A stretch of DNA of 64,000 nucleotides. Origin: Clitoria ternatea (taxonomy: Eukaryota; Streptophyta; Magnoliopsida; Fabales; Fabaceae). The DNA is taken from assembly GCA_037962975.1 (NCBI GenBank), contig CM075670.1, positions 233,820,242 to 233,884,241 of the forward strand, read 5' to 3'. Below the pieces are notes generated by a model. It made no database searches. It saw nothing but the letters and a program-made list of their open reading frames with translations, and was not told the origin of the DNA. Shown piece by piece: positions 36,823 to 47,177 of the stretch. Each line of letters starts with the position of its first letter. Positions within the stretch are counted from its first letter, which is position 1. Made by a program: the position numbers and the translations under genes.

Positions 36823-37358
36823 TACAACAACTCATTTCCCCCTCTTTTCCTTCTATTTTAAATACTACTTTCAGTTCAAAATATAACAAAAGTGTGCAAC
36901 TTTACACAGGATAAAGAATTAAAAATAAGATTATTTTACTGAAAATTATACATGGATTATTTAGAAACTAGTGTGAGAGAGTATTAATGATGTTTTTAAA
37001 TACAAACTTTCTATTTTTCTGTGTAAAGTTATATTGGTTAAATAAGTCAAATTAAGAATAATGGTTAAAAATAGTTATATACATTAATGTTTAAAAATAT
37101 TTATATACATTAAATACAAACATATTTTTCATTTTCAAAAAACAAAAAAATGAAAAGGAAATTCCAAACCCCATCTTACATGTCCAAATCCAAACCCCAA
37201 TAAATTTATAAGTAACTAACTTAACAAACCACATCCTTAAATGTTTGAGTATAATAATTTAGTTTGATTTCAATGATTAAATTATTATAATAAAATTCAT
37301 TACACATTTTTTAGTTTTGTCTTAATTTTTATTATTTAGACTAACAATTTATTAATAA

Positions 37359-37386
37359 CTAGTTTTTAGCCCGTGCATTGCACGGG
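37359..37386 (-). mobile_element. Helitron-like 3' terminus
   Basis: On the minus strand a hairpin CCCGTGC-AAT-GCACGGG (37370-37386) is followed by CTAAAAA and then CTAG before a T (37358). A stem-loop a few bases before CTRR and insertion before T are the known Helitron 3' end. The element body would extend to the right. I did not find its 5' TC end or any Rep/helicase sequence. Confidence 0.6.
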
Positions 37387-37685
37387 AAAAATTTAAAATT
37401 ATAATGAAAACACGCATGACAATAAAAAATTATGGGTAAAAATGTATAATAAAATAAAAAAATAATACATCATAATCATATGAAAGACATATGAATCCAA
37501 CTTGTGAAGGACCTATACATTTCAAATAGTGTAATTAAGAGAAAAAAGATAAAAGAAAACTTGAAAAGCAAAATAAAAATTTGATTATTAGTCAACTAAA
37601 CAAATCTAATAACGTATTTATCATACTTATGTTGGGTTCTATGTTTTGTAAATAACACATTCTATAGAGAATATTTCCATTAAAA

Positions 37686-38029
37686 GGTGTCCTACCTAAG
37701 AAGTATTGGTTATGGATATCATTGAAATGGTATGGTAAGCAAAATAAATACAAAGAAGCCACAACCTGAAAAGTGTAGTAAAATTTTAGAAATAAATTTA
37801 TCTATCTATTAAGAATAAAAGAAGAGTCTGAAATTCATTGTTACTATAAGCATTTAGGTGTCCTACCTTGGAAGTATAGGTTATGGATATCATTGAAATG
37901 ATATGATAAGTGAATCAAATACAAAGAAGGGACGACCTGAAAAGTGCAGAAAAATTTTAGAAATAAATTAATCTATCTCTTAATAATAGAAAAAATGCCT
38001 AAAAGTAAATCTTACTATTACCATTTAGG
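37686..38029. repeat. 171-bp tandem duplication
   Basis: Two units start at 'ggtgtcctacc' (37686 and 37857) and both contain 'ggttatggatatcattgaaatg' and 'aaattttagaaataaatt'. The units have diverged. They may belong to the putative Helitron body. Confidence 0.75.
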
Positions 38030-38599
38030 ACAAACAATAGTTGTACGATAGAGTTATGCAATCCAAATGTATTTTTCTTTGTCTTGTTCTTGATATAAAT
38101 ATTGTATTTTGTGATGCTTGAATTGTAATTATTCTTATTTTTCATATGCTAAATTATTCATTCATATGTTCCACCTAGGTAAATTGATATAATGTTATTT
38201 TTAAATGATAATTAAATATAAAAATAGTAATTTAATGATAATATGTATAAATTTAATTTTTAATATAACCTTTCAACCGTGTGTATTATTATTATTATAT
38301 AAGTGTCGCATTATATTTTTTATAACAAAAGAATTTAAGTTTTAAAAATTACAGAAAGAGTTTGTTTCACTTTAAATAATCAAGAAGTAGTATAGGTAAA
38401 ACCATTTTACATGTGTCTACATGAGTAGAAAGAGAATTGGGTAATCTCTATTGTAATAGATGCATAAAGATTCTATTAGCTTGCCAAGGTTTATTGGTTT
38501 TTCTAATATTTATGATCAATTGAGGAATTTTATGCCTTTCTTGCAATACCCAAACTTAAAAATTTAAACTTCTCGGTAGATCTTTGGTGAGAAAATCCT

Positions 38600-40296
38600 G
38601 AGTCATTAACTTGATGTGTAATTCTCAGAGGATTTATTCTTTGGCAAGTGCACCAGTCGTTAAAATTGTATTATATTTGATCGTCCTACAAGGATTGTGG
38701 TAAGTACCTCAATCTTGGACAGATACAAGCTGAACCAACACAATGCTCATAAGATTCATTCGGTTTTAGTTGATTTTATACTTTCTATGTTTTTGTATTT
38801 TCCAGAGACAATGTTAAAGATGAAATACGATTAGTAGAAGATAGGTTAGGATTGCTTCGGTTTACAACTTCTTCAAGAAAATGCAATTTAGGTTCAATCG
38901 AGCTTCAAACATCAAAAGGACAATCCGCAAGTGGTTATTCCCTAATTCCTTAGGTGAAAAACGCTAACTCCTATGCATCAAACCTTAATCCCTTAAGTGT
39001 TCGATTAACATACGAATCTAATGCAAAATTGGAGGTTGAACTCTAACTATTCACCTAATTACTAGGCCTGAATTAGTTAGAAAGCTGGAAGTTACCTAAG
39101 CTTCAACCATGATTCCTCACTGGTGAAGTTCTTCATCAGATCTGGATTTGTCAATCCAGCAAGGCAGATCCACTCCTCAGCTCGTTCTCCTCAAGATCTA
39201 GAAGTCAATCTCCTCAATACACCTTCAAGATTCCATCGCAAACCTTCACAATCCTAACCTTAGGGATTTAGAAATCCATCGACATTGGTTCTATCGAAGG
39301 AGTTTGGAAAGACATGGATGAAAGAGTTTAGAGGGAGAAAGGAAGTAGTGAGAGGTTGGAAAATAGCAAATGAATCGTGTTCTATGTACTCTGTTCTCTG
39401 GTTAGGTGTGTATTTACAGAGTATGTACAAGTATATATAGGAATCTAACTAACTAACTAACTTAACTACTTACTAAGAAAGCTGAATTAATAATTAAACT
39501 AACTAACTAATTACATAATTATGAAATAAATAACTAATTACAGCTCAGCATTAACTAATTACAGCTCAGCACTTAAATTACTAAGGTACAAAAGTAGGAG
39601 AGAAGGCAGCGGGAACAACACTGGTGCCGAGTGTCTTTTTGGAGGGAACAGTCAGTGTTTAAATAGCTACCTTCACGCTTGAGCATGAAGGGATCTCGCT
39701 TGGGTGAGCTCAGAATATGCACTGCAGTATTGCTTTCTCGCTTAAGCGTGATGGAGAAGCTTGGGCGAGGGTGATGTTTTGGAGTCACGCTTGAGCGTGA
39801 GCTTGCTCGCTTGAGTGTTATGGATTATTCAATCAGCATTCTGAAGTTGACGTATTTTTTAATTGGTGCTTTTAAAGTCTCGCTCGGGTTCTTCATACGG
39901 TATTCTATTCCCTTTTTCAGTCGGTGTCTTGAAGCATTTCCCAGTCGGACTTTTGGAGTTTCACTCGGATTTGTGAAATCTCACTCGGCTTTTTGGAATT
40001 TCACTCAGATTTTCCTTCCTTTTCTTTTCTACTTGAGTGCGCCCTGTTCCTGCACCAATAAACACATAATTGCCTAGCATTTGTACGCTGGCTGCTTAAT
40101 GAAATTATCAATAATCATAATCTTTTAACCAATTAATGTTTTTAATCATTTTCTTACATAAATAAAGCACTTTTGAAATAAATAATTAAAATATGAATTA
40201 TTAACTATTTATTAAATAATAAAGCCAAACTAAACACTAATTAACGAATTATGTTCAATAAAAGTAGAAATAATTAAGTCTTTTCAAGACTTATCA
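38600..40296 (-). repeat. Probable 3' LTR of the minus-strand element
   Basis: It ends on the plus strand at ...ACTTATCA next to the polypurine box. A TATATATA box at about 39431-39438 reads correctly on the minus strand. It has CGCTTGAGCG-type motifs (39677-39815) and ACTCGG motifs (39895-40010). The left edge near 38600 is set by the TG in 'cttgatgtgtaattctc' and is uncertain, because no partner LTR is available. The ORFs within show no domain. Confidence 0.5.
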
Positions 40297-41867
40297 TATC
40301 CCCAAACTTAAAACTTGCTTGTCCTCAAGCAAATACTCAGATTAATTAACTAACAAGCTGTTATTCAAAACAATCAACCTTTCCTTAACTTAGTTCATAC
40401 CATAATTATTGAATACCGACCATGCTTTCTTTTTGCAAATTTTAAGAATATAATTACTCACACCTCCTTTAGGAAACAAGATGGTGATATTTTCCTCACT
40501 GGATTCGTGTTTTACTCTTCTCTCAGTGTATAGGTTAAGTATTATGCACTCATCACATGCATAATTGTTAGATCAACATAGGCTTGCAATAGTTCTAAAC
40601 ATCATGACATATGCCAACACAATCAGATCAGTAAGGGCTTTTTAAGCTTATAATAGGGCTAGGCTACATGCTCTATTATTGTTTTCCGAGTCAGTGTCGG
40701 GTTAACGGATGTACCCACTGATGCCTTGCCTCAATCTTAACTTAAATGCCTCTACTAACAAGCTCTCTTATTTTTTGAATGAATGATAACTTAACAACTT
40801 GCGGTGCTTTGCACCTTCTTTTTCTTTCAGTCCTTTGGACTTTTTCTTTTCTTTCTTTCCTTCCATCTTTTTCCGATCACAAAATTTTTTCTTGTGGTGC
40901 TTTGCACCTTTTTTTCTTTCTGATTTTTTTTTCATTTTTCTTCTCGGCTTTTCTATTTCTCCTTTCATTTCTCTAAGTATTCATCTATACTAAGGTCGGA
41001 GTATGTCCCTAATTGATGTTAGGCATACTCTTCATCCCCAAACTTAGAACTTGCTAGTCCCTAGCAATAAGTAAGACTGAGCAATTCATCAGTGGAACAT
41101 CCAGGGACAATTCACTTGGTTTTTCTTAGATAAATAGGCTTGTAAAGTTAGGTACATAAGTAGAATGAAAGGGTCTCAGGCTCAAACATAATTATTGGGT
41201 CAAAGGATAATTAATAATATTAAGGATGGCTAAATTTGACCCTGGCTAAATTAACAAAGAAGGCCTTCATCATTTCCGATTGGCAGACATATAACCAATT
41301 AGCAAGCACTGAAGCAAATTCTGTCTCACTAACTAGAATGCAGGTTCACTCGGAAAAGGATAATAGAGGCTCAAAAGCTAAAAAACATATAATAGTTAAT
41401 CAGCCAGTCATGTCCCCAAACTTAATGTAAGATCACAAATTTAGATTGCTAACTAGCATGCCGAGTAACAAATAATTAATAATGAAAAATAGCTATGGAC
41501 AGGGATCATGAGTCAAACAATTCCGATCAATTCATTAACCCGATTAAAGCCTGAGAATCAGCAAGAATTAAATAATTAAGATGGATTTTAAATTAAAACA
41601 CAGTTAAGATAGGTTATCAATTAATGAGTCGGAATAATAGAATACTTCCCTTTTTACCTGAGTGGCAGTGCATGGAAAGCACTTGTTTGGAATGGCGTGC
41701 ATGGATTTAACAATACAATTGAGAAAAGAAGTAATAACAAAAAATTTATCAAATACATAAAGTTCCATTACAACTGAAAGAAAGGGAATTCATTGTTCAA
41801 GAAAATATTTAAATAAAGTTATTACACAGAAAATAAAACATTATCACTTGAATCAGAGAATAAAACA
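40297..41867 (-). other. 3' untranslated region of the minus-strand element
   Basis: It contains two copies of a hairpin plus G-rich box (40301-40333 and 41036-41067) and three small hairpins in a pyrimidine-rich stretch (40803-40908). The short ORFs in the pyrimidine stretch are low-complexity and are not taken as genes. Confidence 0.55.
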
Positions 41868-43229
41868 TCAATCGTCCTCTTCTTCATGCAAGGAAGCCTC
41901 ATTATTTTGGTCAGGGGAGGGCGGGAATTCAGTTGCCAAGGGCGTTTCATCAGAAGGAATGGTGAATCTAATAGAGGCCAGCCACGCATCTCTGTTGGGT
42001 GGAACCCCTATTTCTTCCGCGAGATCCACATCCAATCTGGCAGCAATCTTCCTGAGCATAAGATCATGGTTTAAAACCAGATCATAAATTCCAAGTTGTA
42101 TCCTCTTCATGACCTACAATTCCTACAATATCAAAGAAATGTCAGAAGAAGGACCTACTCCTGTTGATTGAGACTGCCTTTGACGCTTGGGCTCCTTGGG
42201 CACAAAATTATCAATGTGGCTAATCACCCATTGCCTATCTATGACTCTTTCGGGCTTGACCCTTGTTAGTTCAGCATAGTTGACCACAGCCTGATTCGCT
42301 TGAGCCAACAATGTGACAACCGAGCAGTATGGCAACTAGAGGTTCTTTTCCAAATTCTTCATTATTTCCCCTAATATTAGCTCACCCAGATTTACATTCA
42401 AATTTTTCATCAAACAGTATAACAAAACCAACCTCTTACTGGTAATTTCCGTAGCATGCAATACAGGCTGCAAAGATAATAAGAGATAATGGCACCACAG
42501 CAGAGGAAGATGGTTCAGACAATTTTTCCTGACACTCTTCGGTAGACCGTTAGTCTATGTCAGGTAGGCAGCATCCTTCACACAACATTCCTCCAATACT
42601 TCTTTCCTCAGTTCCTCATTCTCAGCCTGATGAAACATATCTACCTTCCATGCGTATTGGCATGCTTCCTCTTCTAGAATGGGTACTTTCAGAAGTTCGT
42701 TCAGCAGATTACTAGTTAAGGGAATGGTTACTCCTCTCAAGAAAGAAGAGAAGGGAAATTCATCCTCTATAGAGTGAGCCCTTAGGTTGGCATAAAACTC
42801 TCGGGTGAGCTCCTGGTAGCCATTGCCCAAATTTTTGTTGAAGAATTGCCATCCCCTCTGAATCATCGCCGCTTGAACATCAGCATCAGCATATTTCTCA
42901 CCATCAAGGACCAGAGCTCTGTCCTTGATGACTCCCCTGGTTTTGAACTTATTCTCATATTCTTCAGCAGCCTTAGCATCTCTGAACCTGTGCCTGTCAA
43001 AGCCTTCAACTTTTGGAGATTAATTCCTCTGAACTGTAGGGGACGCATTCCTCTCAACTGAAGGAAATGCATTCCTCTCAGCTTGACTTTGACTGGGTGC
43101 AGGTGAAGGAGAATCATAAATACTTATTGTTGCCACCTCCTTTTCGTTATCTTTTTTATTTTTCCTCACACTTCCTTCTGTAAAATTTGGTCTAGGTTTC
43201 TACAAAAGTCTCTGTGATCTTCTTTTCAT
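41868..43229 (-). pseudogene. 'Putative plant transposon protein' family ORF, five in-frame stops
   Basis: One frame runs from the Met at 43229 (MKRRSQRLL) to 41868, about 453 codons, with stops near 43200, 43022, 42555, 42335 and 42123. Residues from about 70 include VEGFDRHRFRDAKAAEEYENKF. Then follow the hallmark REFYANLRAHS, RGVTIPLTSNLLNELL and LPYCSVVTLLAQ. The tail is acidic (PSPDQNNEASLHEEEDD). The family is widespread in legume repeats and its function is unknown. It aligns block by block with the second ORF of the Sirevirus-like element (16820-17889). The lack of frameshifts over 1.36 kb indicates the frame was once coding. Confidence 0.78.
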
Positions 43230-43500
43230 GGTGAATGATAAAAATGGTGGTAAACAGCCTAAATGAAACAAGTACAGAAAACCCAAACCACCACAACAAA
43301 CCGAAAATGTGAGATGAATGGCTATGAACAATGGGAGAATTTAATCAATGAAACAGTAAAATACTAATCATGTAACTTAGAAGTGAAAGAAATAAGTGAA
43401 AAGATGGTACCTTTCTCAGGAATTAGAAGGTGTGCCTTTTCCTCTTCAACCCAAGTTTCAACATAGGAATTTAGGGTTTGTACGCTAAAGGGTTTTTATA

Positions 43501-43679
43501 TTGTTGAACCCTCTACCTGAGATACGCGTAAGTATGCTGAAATGTTGGCGTACCAAAGCCCAAGTTTCTTTTATTATTTTTATTTATTATTATTTTATTT
43601 TATTTTATTTTATTTTATTTTATTTTACTATTATTATTATATTATATATATATATATATTTTATTATTTTATTTTATTT

Positions 43680-43717
<38 letters not shown>

Positions 43718-43735
43718 AAGAAAATATGGTATTCA
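43501..43735. repeat. AT-rich microsatellites (TTTTA)n, (TA)n, (TTTA)n
   Basis: Runs of TTTTA, TA and ATTT units make up most of 43565-43715. No gene is present. Confidence 0.9.
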
Positions 43736-43739
43736 ATAA

Positions 43740-44622
43740 AGCACTCTCGCTCGGGCTCACATACTGAATAGATGAAAGATCGAGTAAGACTGAAAAAGAA
43801 ATACCGAGTCAGTGTACGATCGAGCGTGGGACTCATCTTCCAGGCACGAGTGGTCACGCTCAAAGCGTGAGAGTGTGCGATCAAGCGCACAACACAACAG
43901 AAGTTATGCACCATGAAAGGAACGAGTGGATGAGGGACGGGTGGATGAAGTGACGAGTGAATGAGTGAGAAACTGAGTGAACCAGTGAGAGACAGAGAAT
44001 GAAAGACTGCAGAGGGAGAGACCAAGTGAGAGAGAGTGAAAGAATGACCGAGTGAATGAAGGATCGAGTGAGAGTGGAGAAAGATACCGAGTGATGAGGG
44101 ACCGAGTGATGGAAATTGGTGAGGAAACCAAAAGAGTGACAGAATGAGAGATCGGGTGAAGAACAAAAATGGAAGAATGAGAGTGGAAGATCAAATGAAT
44201 GAAAAACGAGTGAATAAAAGACGAGTGATAGAGATACTGAGTGGTGAAGGACGAGTGGAAGAGTAACCGAAACAACGAGTGCAGAGAAGGACTGAGTAAA
44301 TGGCAGAACAGAAGAATAAAAAACAAACGGAAAAGTGAGAGAAAAGCTGAGTGAATGAAACAACAAGTGGAAGAACGAATGGATAAAAGATAGAGTACGG
44401 TAATGAAAGGCTGAGTGACAGGTGAGGAACGAAATAGAGAAAGAGTGACCGAGTGTATACAAGAAAGACGAGTGACAATGAGGGTGGATGAAAAAGAACG
44501 AGTGGAAGAAAGAACGAATAAAAAAAATTCCGAGTAAATGGGACGAGTGAAAGATATACTGACCGGATGAAGGAGATGAGTAAATGCAAGAGCGAGTGGA
44601 AGAACAAATGGAAGAACGACAC
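43740..44622. repeat. Degenerate CCGAGTGA / GAGTGAATG repeat region
   Basis: Dozens of short units such as 'accgagtgaatgaaag' and 'gacgagtggaagaa' repeat irregularly every 15-40 bp. At the left are CACGCTCAAAGCGTG and GTGCGATCAAGCGCAC inverted motifs. Three overlapping minus-strand ORFs (251, 244 and 143 aa) are Ser/His/Phe-rich products of this composition. It may be part of the 5' LTR of the minus-strand element, but I could not align it. Confidence 0.65.
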
Positions 44623-44627
44623 ATGAT

Positions 44628-47020
44628 TGATGACACATCTTTTTACCTTTAATTACTTACTCTGTTTGTCTGTTTTATTTACTCTTAAATCCTAATAAAT
44701 GTGTTTTAGCGTAATTTGTCAGTAATCTCTATTTGTAATTTTTATTTCATTATTTGTTAGTAATCATTATTTTCTATTTTTTTACTATTAAGTGTTGTAT
44801 TTTGTGATCTCTGTTTTCTTTTACTGTTACTGTTAATAAATGATCTCTGTTTTTAAGTTCTATTGTTTCTGTTTTCTTTTCAATGTTTCTGTTCAAGTGT
44901 TGTGTTTTGTATGAATTAATTTAAAATGGAATGTCTAAAAAGTATTTTTTTTAGAATTGGAATAATTATGGATTAGGGCTAAAAATTAGTACTTTAAAAT
45001 TTTCAAAAACTTAAATCATAATTCCATTTCTATAAAAATTAATTTTTGAATATTCCATTTAAATTAATTTGTTTGTGTCTTTAAATGCAAGTTAAATAAA
45101 TTTGATCCCTCTCCTCCATTTGCATGTTCACATTAATTGCCAACAAGAAACAAGTAAATCAATAAATATTGATTGTTCTTCAATTGTTTAATTTTTAATG
45201 GACCTTAAGCTCAAGTTTGTAATTTTTATTCATTATTTGGTGCAGCCCCTCTTCTAATTCACGTTGAAATAAGCTTCAAAATGCAAGACCATATGCTGAA
45301 TTTTTAAAGCTAGAAGCAAAGGGTTCAATAATATTTTTTTCTATTCCACCAACTAAATGATAAAAAAATTGCATCTCCTTTCCACCCTCCTTGTTTCACG
45401 TTAAAAAGGCACTAGAAAGAGAAAATTATTTATGCACCATACATCCATCCATGACTTTACATGCATACACCATAAACATCCAAAGTTCTTTTCACTTTTT
45501 CAAGGCACATCTACGTGAAAACAAAGCGGATGGCTATCTTTTCATTCATTTGTTTAAAGCACTTTAACATTTAATGGTCAAAGCACATGTTTCCTATTTA
45601 GTACTTTATTAATTTTTTTATGCAGCCCATGATTCCAACGTCAAAGCTAAATGGTTCAAAGGCAAAGTGTTGAATTTTCAAAAAGAAAAATTGGACCCAC
45701 AAGCCAAGAAATTAATTAATTAAGCTATCACTCAATGCTTCCAACGTAAAAGCTACAGAAACAGAGGAAAAGTGGACAACAATTCACGTTGATTGTTGTT
45801 GCTCTAGGACAACAATTGAACAAAATAAATTAGCATCATTCTAAGGCAATTCACATGAATAATGCTGGCTGGTTGGCAATGTGAATTTTAACAACAAAAC
45901 AACAAAGAAAATGGGATAGCAAGACAACAAGCTAACGTGAAGGATGATACTAAGTCATGGGTTCCCATTTTTGCCAACGAAAAATCAAGAGACAAAGTGG
46001 AAAAATAAGCTGGACAGATTGGAAGGAAATAAAAATAAAAACCAGCTGAAACTACTATAAATATGGGACAGCAGCAGAGAGGAAGAGCAGAGAGTCAGAG
46101 GGAATTTTTGAAGCAGTGGACAGCAGGAGAAAGGGAGGAAGAATTCCGGAGGAGCTTTATTCCGGGTTCAGTTTTTATTTTATTTTAATTATGGAGGGCT
46201 AAAACCCTTAGATTGATTTTCTTGGAGAATATTGTAATAATGATTTTGAGGTTCTTGTTTCTAAAATAATATACTTTCATTATTGTTGATTTCTTCATAA
46301 TCTTACTCTGCTTGTTTAATTCCATTCTGTTTAATTAAATTTGTATGCTTAATCGGTTTAATTATACAAATGGAATAAAATGAGATTTAAATTAAAATTG
46401 GTTAAGGAAATATACATGCTTAATGAATATTTTCATAATCACTTTTAGTTATTATGGTTTGCTTAATTCCATAATTTAAGAATAGATTATGTATGTAGGC
46501 GATGTTCTTATGTATGCTCAATAATTCCTAGATTTTACGATCTTGACCCCTTTTGCTTAATTAGGATGCTTGATTAAAATACTCATTTTTTAAATGAAAG
46601 TAAAGGAATTATGAATTGAAAAAGACGCTTAGTTGATTAATTCAAATTGAGCTAAGAAATTGACATAATGAAAGTGTATAAACCACCTTTTGTGAACCAA
46701 GGATAAATTTAATTACAATACTCTAAGAAAATCAATCGTTCGTTATTTATTTGTTTTACACTTATTCTGTATTCTTGTATTCTGTATTAAATTTATTGTG
46801 ACAATCAAACAAATCCCCCCAGTGTATGTTTGTTGAACTTCTGTTTAAAAAAATAAAATAAAATTTGTTTGTTAAATTTTAGTTTGTTAAAATTAGTTTA
46901 AGACTTGATTTTCCTAAATTTTTATGTTAATCTTCGAGAGAACGACCTAGGTTGACACCCTAGTACTACAATAATTAATTTTAATGTACTAATTTGACGG
47001 GACCACGACAGCCAACGTCA
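44628..47020 (+). repeat. 5' LTR of the first Athila-like element
   Basis: It begins TGATGACACATC and ends GCCAACGTCA. It matches 51245-52255 over its first 1010 bp with few differences. A TATAAATA box is at 46056-46063. Several ACGT-core motifs (TTCACGTT, AACGTGAA types) lie upstream of it. Confidence 0.92.
46056..46063 (+). promoter_or_regulatory. TATA box of the first Athila-like LTR
   Basis: TATAAATA lies in 'actactataaatatgggaca', at the place equivalent to the box at 56741 in the second element. Confidence 0.65.
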
Positions 47021-47044
47021 AATTTTGGCGCCGCAGCCGGGGAT
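46991..47044 (+). promoter_or_regulatory. LTR-end inverted repeat and Athila primer-binding site
   Basis: AATTTGACG (46991-46999) and CGTCAAATT (47016-47024) form a 9-bp inverted repeat spanning the LTR end. The primer site TGGCGCCGCAGCCGGGGAT follows at 47026-47044. Confidence 0.8.
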
Positions 47045-47177
47045 CAACGATCTTTAGGAAAATTCTTGTTTTAAATTAATTTTTTTTTAAAAAATTTATT
47101 TTGTGTGTATTTTATTTCTTTTGTATGATTTAGGATTCTTATGATATATTGCTCATTATCATGAAATATCTTCTTGT

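Larger units (their letters stand above)
36823..38600. other. AT-rich flank with Helitron-like and tandem-repeat sequence
   Basis: No coding signal is visible. This is the right flank of the Ogre-like insertion. It contains the Helitron-like terminus at 37359-37386 and the 171-bp duplication at 37686-38029. Otherwise it is AT-rich and unremarkable. Confidence 0.6.
38600..43500 (-). mobile_element. Non-autonomous LTR element, minus strand, carrying one ORF
   Basis: On the minus strand an ORF (43229 to 41868) is followed by a long untranslated stretch, a polypurine box (AAGTTTGGGG at 40310-40301) and a probable 3' LTR starting TGATAAGTC at 40296. The hairpin-plus-purine module before the LTR resembles that of the Athila-like elements here. 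No gag or pol is visible. A 5' LTR was not recognised on the right, so the right border is uncertain. Confidence 0.55.

Noticed and set aside
41848..42087. Plus-strand ORFs opposite the 3' end of the minus-strand ORF
   Set aside because: The minus-strand frame shows family homology, and the plus-strand frames are its shadow.
43881..44638. Three overlapping minus-strand ORFs of 143-251 codons rich in Ser, His, Phe and Leu
   Set aside because: All three frames are open because of the GAGTGAATGAA-like composition. No domain is visible, and they end at the LTR border.
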